DNA from: Gaiellasilicea sp963707575
GTDB taxonomy: Bacteria > Actinomycetota > Thermoleophilia > Gaiellales > Gaiellaceae
NCBI GenBank assembly: GCA_963707575.1
Contig: OY970171.1
Coordinates: 3,038,001-3,102,000 of the forward strand
Direction of reading: 5' to 3'
DNA length: 64,000 nucleotides
Positions 50,495-59,208 of the stretch are shown here, in pieces; position 1 is the first letter of the stretch, and the number at the start of each line of letters is the position of its first letter. The position numbers and the translations under genes are program-made. Under the pieces are notes generated by a model. That model saw only the letters and a program-made list of their open reading frames with translations. It did no database searches and was not told the origin of the DNA.

Positions 50495-51517
50495 TCACGC
50501 CGGCCCTGCGGCGGCGCGGGCGGCGGAGAACTCCCGGACGATGAACTCCGTGATCGCCTCGACCGACTCGTCGCTCGAGAAGCCCGCGGCCTGCCGGTGC
50601 CCACCGCCGCCGGACTTGCGCGCGATCGCGGAAACGTCGAGCTCGTCGTGCGAGGCCCGGAGTGAGATCCGGCGGGCCGGGCTGCCGCCACGCGGCGGCT
50701 CGCGGATCAGCGCCGCCATGTCCGCACCCTCGACGGCACGCAGGAAGTCGATGATCCCCTCCGAGTACGGCTCCACCGCCCCGACCTGGGAGAAGTCGTC
50801 GCGCAGGAGGTGGGAGACGACGAGACCGCCGCCCTCGTACACCGCGGCGCGTTCCAGGGCCCGTGCGAGCAGCTTCAGCTTCGCGAACTGCACGCTCTCG
50901 TAGACGCCCTGGAAGACCTTGTGCACGTCGGCGCCGGCCTCGACCAGCTCGGCGGCCAGCCGCAGCGCCTTCGGCGTCGTGTTGGCGTACTGGAACCGCC
51001 CGGTGTCGGTGACGAGCGCGACGTAGAGCGGCTCGGCGATCTCGGGCGTCACCTCGACGCCGAGCTCGGCGAACACGTCCCGCAGCACCTCCCCCGTCGA
51101 CGAGGCATCGGCCACGATCAGGTTGACGTCGCCGAACCTGGAGTTGTCGTGATGGTGGTCGATGTCGATCGTGAACGGCGCCTGGTGCAGCACGTCGGGG
51201 TCGGGCCCGAGCCGCGACTCGTTCGCGCAGTCGACAGCGACGAGCACGCGCTCGGCCGCGTCCGCGGGGAGCACACGTCCGAGGTCGCCCAGGCCCATGA
51301 ACGAGTACTCGGCGGGCAGCGGGGTCGCGCCGGCGAGGTACATGACACTGTCCTTGTCGAGCTGGAGCAGCGCCCGCTGCATCGCGGCGAGCGACCCCAG
51401 CGCATCCCCGTCCGGGTTCTCGTGCGTCGTGACGAGAAAGCGATCGTGGGAGCGGATCGCCTGAGCGACCGCCTCGAGGTCAGCCTGCGTCTTCGTCAGA
51501 TTCGGGGGCGAGCTCAT
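50495..51517 (-). CDS. nrnA: DHH/DHHA1 phosphoesterase, NrnA-like
   Basis: Bifunctional nanoRNase/pAp phosphatase family. 340 residues from ATG 51517, which lies 38 nt inside the 3' end of rbfA. Metal-binding motifs THENPDGDALGS, VAVDCANE, IDIDHHHDN (DHH) and ALVTDTGRF. The DHHA1 substrate motif is GGGGHRQAAGF. It degrades 2-5-nt RNAs and pAp, completing the RNA-decay machinery (PNPase, RNase J, RNase Y) encoded nearby. Confidence 0.93.
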   Translation of the reverse strand: MSSPPNLTKTQADLEAVAQAIRSHDRFLVTTHENPDGDALGSLAAMQRALLQLDKDSVMYLAGATPLPAEYSFMGLGDLGRVLPADAAERVLVAVDCANESRLGPDPDVLHQAPFTIDIDHHHDNSRFGDVNLIVADASSTGEVLRDVFAELGVEVTPEIAEPLYVALVTDTGRFQYANTTPKALRLAAELVEAGADVHKVFQGVYESVQFAKLKLLARALERAAVYEGGGLVVSHLLRDDFSQVGAVEPYSEGIIDFLRAVEGADMAALIREPPRGGSPARRISLRASHDELDVSAIARKSGGGGHRQAAGFSSDESVEAITEFIVREFSAARAAAGPA

Positions 51518-51836
51518 CGATGAGTTTGGACATGCGCACGCCGTGCTCGACGGTCGGATCGTATTGGAACGCGAGCTGGGGAGTGCGCTTGAGCCGGAGC
51601 TCGCGCGAGAGCCGCCCCTGGAGGACACCGTGGGCCGCATCGAGCGCGGCCATGCTCCGCTCGCGCTTGCGGTCGTTGCCGAGCACGCTGACGAAGACGC
51701 GGGCGTGGCGGAGGTCGGGCGACGTCTCGACTCCCGTCACGGTGACGAAGCCGATGCGCGGATCCTTCAGCTCGAGGAGCGCCTCCGACAGCACCTGGCG
51801 GAGCGACTCGTTGACTCGGCGCATCCGCTGGGCCAT
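51480..51836 (-). CDS. rbfA: Ribosome-binding factor A
   Basis: 30S maturation factor, 118 residues. KH-like fold with RMRRVNESLRQVLSEAL, DPRIGFVTVTGVETSPDLRH and FVSVLG. TAAGTT lies 6 nt before the ATG, so the mRNA is probably leaderless. In most genomes rbfA follows infB (and ylxP) directly; here a plus-strand LVIVD gene has been inserted between. Confidence 0.95.
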   Translation of the reverse strand: MAQRMRRVNESLRQVLSEALLELKDPRIGFVTVTGVETSPDLRHARVFVSVLGNDRKRERSMAALDAAHGVLQGRLSRELRLKRTPQLAFQYDPTVEHGVRMSKLIDELAPESDEDAG

Positions 51837-51842
51837 CGACCT

Positions 51843-51848
51843 AACTTA
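51843..51848 (-). promoter_or_regulatory. Predicted -10 box of leaderless rbfA mRNA
   Basis: Minus strand reads TAAGTT (TANNNT), 6 nt before the rbfA ATG. It gives the downstream part of the operon its own promoter, consistent with the separation from infB. Confidence 0.45.
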
Positions 51849-51868
51849 TCGGCCGCCGCCGCGTCCCG

Positions 51869-53140
51869 GTGGTCGTGAGCCGCCGTCTCCTCGCCCTCCT
51901 CGCCACCCTCGCCGCACTCGCAGCGACCGGCGCCGCGCTCGCGACTCAGGACCAGCGTGGCGCAAGCTTCGAGGTGCTCGGCCACGTCAGGGCCGCGGGT
52001 TACAGCGGCGACGTCGTCCTGCACCGCCGCCACGCCTACCTCTCCAGCCACAAGGGCGCAACGAGCTGCAGCGCCGACGGCGTGCGCGTCTACAGCCTGC
52101 GGAACCCGCGGCGGCCGCAGCGGATCGCCACCTTCGGGCGGATCCCCGGCACATGGACCGAGAAGACGATCGTCCGCCGGCTCGCGACCCCGTCCTTCAC
52201 AGGCGACCTCGCGGTCACGAGCGTGCAGAACTGCCGCGACGGCGCCTTCCGCGGCTTCGCGCTCTACGACGTGACCCGTCCGGGCCGACCACGCGAGCTC
52301 GCCCGCGTGCGCACCGAGCCGCGCGGCTCGCACGAGATCTGGCTCCAGCCGGTCGGGCGGCGCGCCTACGTCTACACCGCGATCATCGCCTCCGAGATCC
52401 TCTCCTCCTCGAACGGCGCACCAGGCGACCCGGACTTCCGCATCTACGAGGTCACCCAGCCGCGGTCACCCGTGCTGCGCGGCGGCTGGGGCGCCTGGGC
52501 GGCACTCGGGCTCGTCCCCTTCCACGACCCGAACCGGAGGCTCGAGGGGAACTTCGTGCACTCGGTCGTCGGCGACGGCAGCAGGGCTTACCTCTCCTAC
52601 TGGGATCTCGGCACCGTCGTGCTCGACGTGCGCGACCCGGCGAGACCGCGCTACGTCGGCAGGACCCGAGCGACAGACAACGCGCACTCCGCGTGGCTCG
52701 GCCCGCGCGGACTCCTGATCGAGACCCACGAGGCGAGCGGCGGCGTCGCGACGTTGCACCGGCGCGGGGCCGGCGATCCCGTGGAGCTCGGCACCTTCGA
52801 GCTCCCCGACGCCGTGATCCGGCGCGGGCACCGCGCCCGAGGGCTCTCCCCCGTGTCCGGGCTCGACCTCACGGACAGCGTGCACGACGCGAAGCTGCAG
52901 GGGCAGACGGCGCTCTTCTCGTGGTACGGCCAGGGCGTCGTCGCCGCGGACGTCTCCAATCCCCGGGAGCCGCGCTTCCTGGCCCGCTTCCTGCCCCTGC
53001 CGGACGACGATCCCGAGAAGCTGCTCTGCCCTGGCCGCCGCTGCTCCGCCGTCTGGGGTGTCGACGTCGAGGGCGACCTCGTGGTCGCCTCGGACATGGT
53101 CAGCGGTCTCTGGGTGCTGAGGCTCGTTGGCGCAAGCTGA
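51869..53140 (+). CDS. Secreted LVIVD-repeat beta-propeller-like protein
   Basis: 423 residues with a clear signal peptide (VSRRLLALLATLAALAATGAALA). The mature part consists of repeated blades ending in a pattern like VRVYSLRNPRRPQRIA, ALYDVTRPGRPRELA, RIYEVTQPRSPVLR, VLDVRDPARPRYVG and ADVSNPREPRFLA. This is the LVIVD-type repeat, consistent with an extracellular propeller of about 6-7 blades. Four Cys in two pairs may form disulfides. Function unknown; binding or scaffold role plausible. GTG start at 51869, or 51875. Confidence 0.8.
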   Translation: MVVSRRLLALLATLAALAATGAALATQDQRGASFEVLGHVRAAGYSGDVVLHRRHAYLSSHKGATSCSADGVRVYSLRNPRRPQRIATFGRIPGTWTEKTIVRRLATPSFTGDLAVTSVQNCRDGAFRGFALYDVTRPGRPRELARVRTEPRGSHEIWLQPVGRRAYVYTAIIASEILSSSNGAPGDPDFRIYEVTQPRSPVLRGGWGAWAALGLVPFHDPNRRLEGNFVHSVVGDGSRAYLSYWDLGTVVLDVRDPARPRYVGRTRATDNAHSAWLGPRGLLIETHEASGGVATLHRRGAGDPVELGTFELPDAVIRRGHRARGLSPVSGLDLTDSVHDAKLQGQTALFSWYGQGVVAADVSNPREPRFLARFLPLPDDDPEKLLCPGRRCSAVWGVDVEGDLVVASDMVSGLWVLRLVGAS

Positions 53141-53183
53141 GCATCCGCGGAAGCGGATGCTCAGCGCGCGAAGACCCCTAAAG
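53138..53183 (-). repeat. Hairpin repeat, family B, copy 2
   Basis: TGAGCATCCGC-GGAA-GCGGATGCTCA (53138-53163) is a perfect 11-bp stem starting at the stop codon of the LVIVD gene; the core CGCGAAGACCCCTAAAG (53167-53183) follows. It lies between two convergent genes and can serve as a terminator. The core recurs at 53579 and, inverted, at 27157. Confidence 0.65.
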
Positions 53184-53229
53184 TGTCGCTTCGCTCCGGC
53201 GCACAGACACGGGCGGGCTTACTCGCGCG

Positions 53230-53532
53230 CTAGGCGTCGTCCAGCGTCACGAGTTCCCGCTCGACGAGGGCGAGCTCCCACTCGCGCGAGGCGAGATAGC
53301 GCTCCGCATCGGCGAGCAGCCGCTCGGCGTCGCGGTGCTCGCGGGCGACGAGCGCGAGCGTGATCCGCGCACGCTGCCAGACGTCGTGGTGGTCGACCTC
53401 GGCGACGGACGCGCCGAAGCGGTTCGCCAGCTGCGCCTTGGCCGAGCGCAGGTACGACCGCTTCTCCTTCAGCGAGTGCGCTTCCGGGAAGTGCAGCTCC
53501 GCCGAGAGGATCCCGACCCAGCCCCGCGGCAT
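53230..53532 (-). CDS. DUF503 family protein (YlxP-like)
   Basis: 100 residues from ATG 53532. Contains the family signature SAELHFPEAHSLKEKRSYLR (alpha/beta ferredoxin-like fold) and SVAEVDHHDVWQRARITLAL. YlxP-type proteins are encoded between infB and rbfA and have been linked to ribosome maturation. Here the gene is bracketed by direct copies of repeat family B. Confidence 0.9.
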   Translation of the reverse strand: MPRGWVGILSAELHFPEAHSLKEKRSYLRSAKAQLANRFGASVAEVDHHDVWQRARITLALVAREHRDAERLLADAERYLASREWELALVERELVTLDDA

Positions 53533-53547
53533 CGCTAGCCGGCGCAA

Positions 53548-53622
53548 GACGCGCATCCGCAGAAGCGGACGCGCGTCGCGCGAAGATCCCTAAAGGGCCG
53601 CTGCGCGGCCGGACTTGCCGGC
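53548..53622 (-). repeat. Hairpin repeat, family B, copy 3
   Basis: GACGCGCATCCGC/GCGGACGCGCGTC (53548-53560 with 53565-53577, one mismatch, AGAA loop), core CGCGAAGATCCCTAAAG (53579-53595), triloop hairpin GGCCGC-TGC-GCGGCC (53596-53610), and overlapping GCCGG/CCGGC (53608-53622). It fills the gap between infB and the DUF503 gene. Confidence 0.65.
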
Positions 53623-53623
53623 A

Positions 53624-55596
<1,973 letters not shown>

Positions 55597-55597
<1 letters not shown>

Positions 55598-55854
55598 CAG
55601 CTCTCGATTCTAGTTGCGGGCTCGTAGAGACGCGCGAGCGCGGGGTCGACCAGCACGGTTCGTCTCAGGATGCGGTTGAAGGATCGATTCGCCCGGGCGC
55701 GCTCGAAGCAAGGGAGCCTCGGACAGGTGTACGCCCCGCGCCCCGGCTCCTGGCGACCCGGAACGAGGTGACCTTCCCGCGCCGCGAAGCGCAGGAGCTC
55801 GGCCTGCGGCGCCTTGCGACCGCAGCCCGCGCAGGTTCGCTGGGGCAGGCTCAC
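55597..55854 (-). CDS. ylxR: YlxR-family RNA-binding protein (DUF448)
   Basis: 85 residues with the YlxR signature RTCAGCGRKAPQAELLRF and GRGAYTCPRLPCFERA, closing with a basic NRSFNRILRR. Usually encoded between nusA and infB, as here, and thought to bind RNA. GTG start at 55854 overlaps the nusA stop (GTGA); stop overlaps the infB start. Confidence 0.94.
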
Positions 55855-57278
55855 GCCCCAGCGCTCTGCTCCTCCCCACCCGCGTCGACGGCGGTCGGCA
55901 CGACCGGGGGCTCGCCCTCGTTCGGGCTCTCGGCCTCGACGTGCTCGACGGCCTCGATCTCGGCCTCGACCTCCTCAGGGGTGAGCTCGGCCTCCACGGG
56001 GGCCAGGTCGGCCTCGGTGCCGACGAGCGCCTGGTGGGCCGGGACACCGCAGTACTTGGAGCCCGGGAGCGCGGCGTTCGGGCAGCGCTTGCCGTTGGAG
56101 AGGACGGCGCCGCAGCGGCCGGTGTACTCCTCGCCGTCGGCGCCCTCGCCGGCGTAGGCCGCCTCGGCCTCGGCGCGGGCGAACTCCTCGTCGGACTGGA
56201 TATCCACCTTCCAGCCGGTCAGGCGGGCGGCGAGGCGGGCGTTCAGGCCCTCCTTGCCGATCGCCAGCGCGAGCTGGTCGTTCGGGACGACGACGGTCGC
56301 TTCCTTCGTCTCGTCGTCAATGTAGACCTCGCGCACACGTGCGGGCGAGAGCGCCTTCGCGACGAAGCGCGCCGGCTCCGTGTTCCACGGGATGATGTCG
56401 ATCTTCTCGCCGCGCAGCTCGGAGACGACCATGCGGACGCGCGAACCGCGGGGCCCGACGCAGGCACCGACCGGGTCGACGCCCTGGGCGTGCGACTCGA
56501 CGGCGATCTTGGAGCGGTAGCCCGGCTCGCGTGCGACACCCCGGATCTCGACCAGCCCGTCGGCGATCTCCGGGACCTCGAGCTCGAACAGCGTCTTGAT
56601 CAGCTCGGGATCGCGCCGGGAGAGGATCACCTGCGGGCCCTTCGTGCCCGAGCGGACCTCCGTGATCACGGCCTTGATCCGCGAGCCCTGCTCGTAGCGC
56701 TCGCCGTCCACCTGCTCCGAGCGCGGCAGCAGGGCCTCGACCTTGCCCAGGTCGACGAGCACGTTGTTGCGGTCGCCCGCCTGCTGCACGATCCCGGTGA
56801 CGACCTCGCCCTGCCGGTCGATGTACTCCTCGTACATCATCGCGCGCTCGGCCTCGCGGATCCGCTGCTGGATCACCTGCTTGGCGGTCTGCGCCGCGAT
56901 GCGACCGAAGTTCTCGGGGGTGACGTCAGCACGCTGGATCTGCTGCTCGGGCACCTGCGACCAGTCGAGCTCGAGGTCGTTCTCGTTGATCAGCGTGTGC
57001 TGGCGCTCGCCGGTCTCCTCCTCGAGCCGCTCCAGCTCGTCGATCTTCGCCTCCATCGCCTCTTCCAGCAGGCGCTCCTCGAGGTCGCCGGGGATCTCGA
57101 TCGAGAAGACGCGGAACTCGCCCTCGTCGTCGAGCTCGACGACGGCATGGCGAGCCGCCCCGGGCGTCTTCTTGTACGCGGCGAGGAGCGCATCCTCGAG
57201 CGCGGTGACCAGGGTGTCGCTCTCGATCCCCTTCTCGCGCTCGATCGTGCGGACTGCTTCGATGATCTCCTGGGACAT
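55851..57278 (-). CDS. nusA: Transcription termination/antitermination factor NusA with Cys/His tail
   Basis: 475 residues. N-terminal RNA polymerase-binding domain, S1 domain (GEVVTGIVQQAGDRNNVLVD), and two KH domains (ACVGPRGSRVRMV; DQLALAIGKEGLNARLAARL). After these, instead of acidic repeats, comes a C-x9-C-x10-C-x4-H array (Cys389, 399, 410, His415) within a segment of the RCxxxxxNGxxCxNxALPGSxYC type, then an acidic tail. The array could bind zinc and is an add-on to the usual NusA. Operon rimP-nusA-ylxR-infB. Confidence 0.95.
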   Translation of the reverse strand: MSQEIIEAVRTIEREKGIESDTLVTALEDALLAAYKKTPGAARHAVVELDDEGEFRVFSIEIPGDLEERLLEEAMEAKIDELERLEEETGERQHTLINENDLELDWSQVPEQQIQRADVTPENFGRIAAQTAKQVIQQRIREAERAMMYEEYIDRQGEVVTGIVQQAGDRNNVLVDLGKVEALLPRSEQVDGERYEQGSRIKAVITEVRSGTKGPQVILSRRDPELIKTLFELEVPEIADGLVEIRGVAREPGYRSKIAVESHAQGVDPVGACVGPRGSRVRMVVSELRGEKIDIIPWNTEPARFVAKALSPARVREVYIDDETKEATVVVPNDQLALAIGKEGLNARLAARLTGWKVDIQSDEEFARAEAEAAYAGEGADGEEYTGRCGAVLSNGKRCPNAALPGSKYCGVPAHQALVGTEADLAPVEAELTPEEVEAEIEAVEHVEAESPNEGEPPVVPTAVDAGGEEQSAGA

Positions 57279-57290
57279 GGCTCCTCCGCT

Positions 57291-57731
57291 CTAGTTCTGC
57301 GACTCGGTGTAGATCAGGTTGCCCCGCACGATCGACTCGTACGGGATCTCGACGGGCTCTTCGCCGGCACGGACGGTCACCGCGGACTCGCCGGCGCTCA
57401 GCACCTCGGCGCGCAGCCGCTTCTTCCGGTCCTCCGTGCGCAGCGAGACCGTCCGGCCGACCACATTCCGGAAGTGCTCCGGAGTGCGCAGCGGGCGCTC
57501 GATGCCCGGCGACGAGACCTCGACGGCGTACTCGGCCAGATACGGGCGCAGCACCTCGGTGACGCGCGCGCAGAGTGCGTGATCGACGCCCTGCGGATGG
57601 TCGACGAAGACGGTGAAGCGATCGGGCGCGGACAGCTCGACTGCGAGCACCTCGACGCCCGGCAGCGCCGTTCCGACCTCTTGCCCGATCTGATTCGTCA
57701 GTGTCTTCTCCTTGTCGTGCGTTCCGCTCAA
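57291..57731 (-). CDS. rimP: Ribosome maturation factor RimP
   Basis: 30S assembly factor, 146 residues, with VLAVELSAPDRFTVFVDHP and the conserved YAVEVSSPGIERPLRTPEHF, then a C-terminal SH3-like domain. The start is uncertain: TTG 57731 gives the stated length, but AAGGAG occurs inside the frame 8 nt before a CTG codon at about 57698, where homology to the family begins. Confidence 0.92.
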   Translation of the reverse strand: MSGTHDKEKTLTNQIGQEVGTALPGVEVLAVELSAPDRFTVFVDHPQGVDHALCARVTEVLRPYLAEYAVEVSSPGIERPLRTPEHFRNVVGRTVSLRTEDRKKRLRAEVLSAGESAVTVRAGEEPVEIPYESIVRGNLIYTESQN

Positions 57732-57745
57732 AGTGCCCTCTCAAC

Positions 57746-57767
57746 AAAAATGGGCGCCGCGCGCCCA
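57746..57767 (-). terminator. Intrinsic terminator upstream of rimP
   Basis: On the minus strand TGGGCGC-GCG-GCGCCCA is followed directly by TTTTTG: a 7-bp GC stem, triloop and U-tract, the only classical Rho-independent terminator seen in the window. It lies 14 nt before the rimP TTG, at the end of the EamA transcript and in the leader of the rimP-nusA-infB operon. Confidence 0.65.
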
Positions 57768-57827
57768 CTCTGTAAATCAACATCGTGTCCAGCAGGTGAA
57801 ATGTGGTGTCTCCAGGATAGCAAGCGC

Positions 57828-57843
57828 TAGGCCGTTCGGCCTA
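57828..57843 (-). terminator. Hairpin downstream of EamA gene
   Basis: TAGGCC-GTTC-GGCCTA is a perfect 6-bp stem with a tetraloop, 15 nt past the EamA stop on the minus strand. No T-run, so probably a 3'-end structure. Flanked by CCGC-AGCA-GCGG at 57845-57856, reminiscent of the family B hairpin. Confidence 0.4.
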
Positions 57844-57857
57844 TCCGCAGCAGCGGC

Positions 57858-58664
57858 TCAGCCCAGGCCGAGCGCGACGATCCCGGCGACAACGAGCGCC
57901 GCGCCGGCCAATCTCATGCCGGTGACCCGCTCGCCCAGAATCGGTGCGGCGAGGACCACGGCGAAGAGCACGCTCGTCTCCCGCACGGCGGCCACAGGCG
58001 CGGCCGGAGCGAGCCGCAATGCGGCGAGGACGAGGACGTAGGCGAGGAAGCCGCCGCAGCCGGCAAGGACGACGGTCGGCCGCAACTCCGCCCGCAGGCG
58101 CTCGCGGCCGCTGACGAGCGCGGCGCCGACCGCGGTCGGGATCAGGGCGAACAGGAGGTACGGCACCGGCTCGGCATGGCGGATCCCCTCCGCGTCGACC
58201 AGCGTGTACGCAGCGATCTGGGCCGCGATCACGATCCCGAGCAGCACACCCAGACGGTCTCCACCCCCGATCCCGCGGACGAGCACGACACCTGCCGCGA
58301 CAGCGAGCACCCCAGCCGTCTCCCAGCCGGTCGGAACCACGCCCGTCGCGAGCGCGCCGAGCAGCACGAGCACCGGTGCCCCACCGCGGGCGAGCGGATA
58401 GACGAGCGAGAGCTCCGAGCGCTGGTAGGCGGCGGTGAGCGTGAAGAAGTAGGCGCACTCGAGCACAGCCGAGGCGAGCAGCCACGGGATCGCCTCGCGC
58501 TCGATCCCCCACGTCAACACCGCAAACGGCGCCGCGACGATGAGGCTTGCAGAGAGCGCGACGGCGGTCGCCGCGAGCACGTCGCGCGAGCCGGCCAACA
58601 GCAAGTTCCAGAGGGCGTGCAGGAGCGCGGCGCCGAGCGCCAGCCCGAGGGCGGCACTACTCAC
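57858..58664 (-). CDS. EamA/DMT-family transporter
   Basis: 268-residue drug/metabolite transporter with about ten helices in two EamA halves. Motifs include LLHALWNLLLAGSRD at the start, SLVYPLARGGAPVLV (first half) and VRETSVLFAVVLAAPILGER (second half, the usual PxxxxLxxxxLxE area). Substrate unknown. GTG 58664 overlaps the dtd stop (GTGA). Confidence 0.9.
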   Translation of the reverse strand: MSSAALGLALGAALLHALWNLLLAGSRDVLAATAVALSASLIVAAPFAVLTWGIEREAIPWLLASAVLECAYFFTLTAAYQRSELSLVYPLARGGAPVLVLLGALATGVVPTGWETAGVLAVAAGVVLVRGIGGGDRLGVLLGIVIAAQIAAYTLVDAEGIRHAEPVPYLLFALIPTAVGAALVSGRERLRAELRPTVVLAGCGGFLAYVLVLAALRLAPAAPVAAVRETSVLFAVVLAAPILGERVTGMRLAGAALVVAGIVALGLG

Positions 58665-59095
58665 TCGAGGATGATCGTGACGGGGCCGTCGTTCACGAGC
58701 TCGACCTGCATCCGAGCGCCGAAGCGACCTGTCTCGACCTGCAGGCCGATCTCGCGAAGCGCGGCGCAGAAGCGCTCCACGAGCGGCTCCGCGAGCTCCG
58801 GCTTCGCGGCCTCCATGAAGCTCGGTCGGTTCCCTTTGACGGTGCTCGCGAGGAGCGTGAACTGGCTGACGACGAGTACGGAGCCGCCGGTGTCGAGCAG
58901 CGAGCGGTCGAAGCGGCCGTCGTCGCCGGCGAAGACCCGTAGGCGGGCCACCTTGCCGGCCAACCGGTCGGCGTCGGCGGCTGTGTCGCCGTCGGCGACA
59001 CCGACCAGGACGACCAGACCGGCATCGATCGCGCCCAGCGTCGCCGCCTCGATTCGCACCGAGGCTCGGCTGACCCGCTGCAGGATGGCCCGCAT
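58661..59095 (-). CDS. dtd: D-aminoacyl-tRNA deacylase
   Basis: Proofreading enzyme that removes D-amino acids (and Gly from tRNA-Ala) from tRNA. 144 residues from ATG 59095: N-terminal MRAILQRVSRASV, active-site SQFTL, GNRPSFMEAAKP, and the cross-subunit Gly-Pro of the C-terminal motif VNDGPVTIILE. Earlier in-frame starts lack family sequence. Confidence 0.95.
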   Translation of the reverse strand: MRAILQRVSRASVRIEAATLGAIDAGLVVLVGVADGDTAADADRLAGKVARLRVFAGDDGRFDRSLLDTGGSVLVVSQFTLLASTVKGNRPSFMEAAKPELAEPLVERFCAALREIGLQVETGRFGARMQVELVNDGPVTIILE

Positions 59096-59208
59096 GGCGC
59101 TCACGACTATGCCACCGGCGAGAGCCGCCCCGGCAACCACGTTCCGAGCCGCCTGCCATACTGCGCAGCTTGCGGCGGGAGGTCTCAGGGCTGGTTCAGG
59201 GTGTTCGG

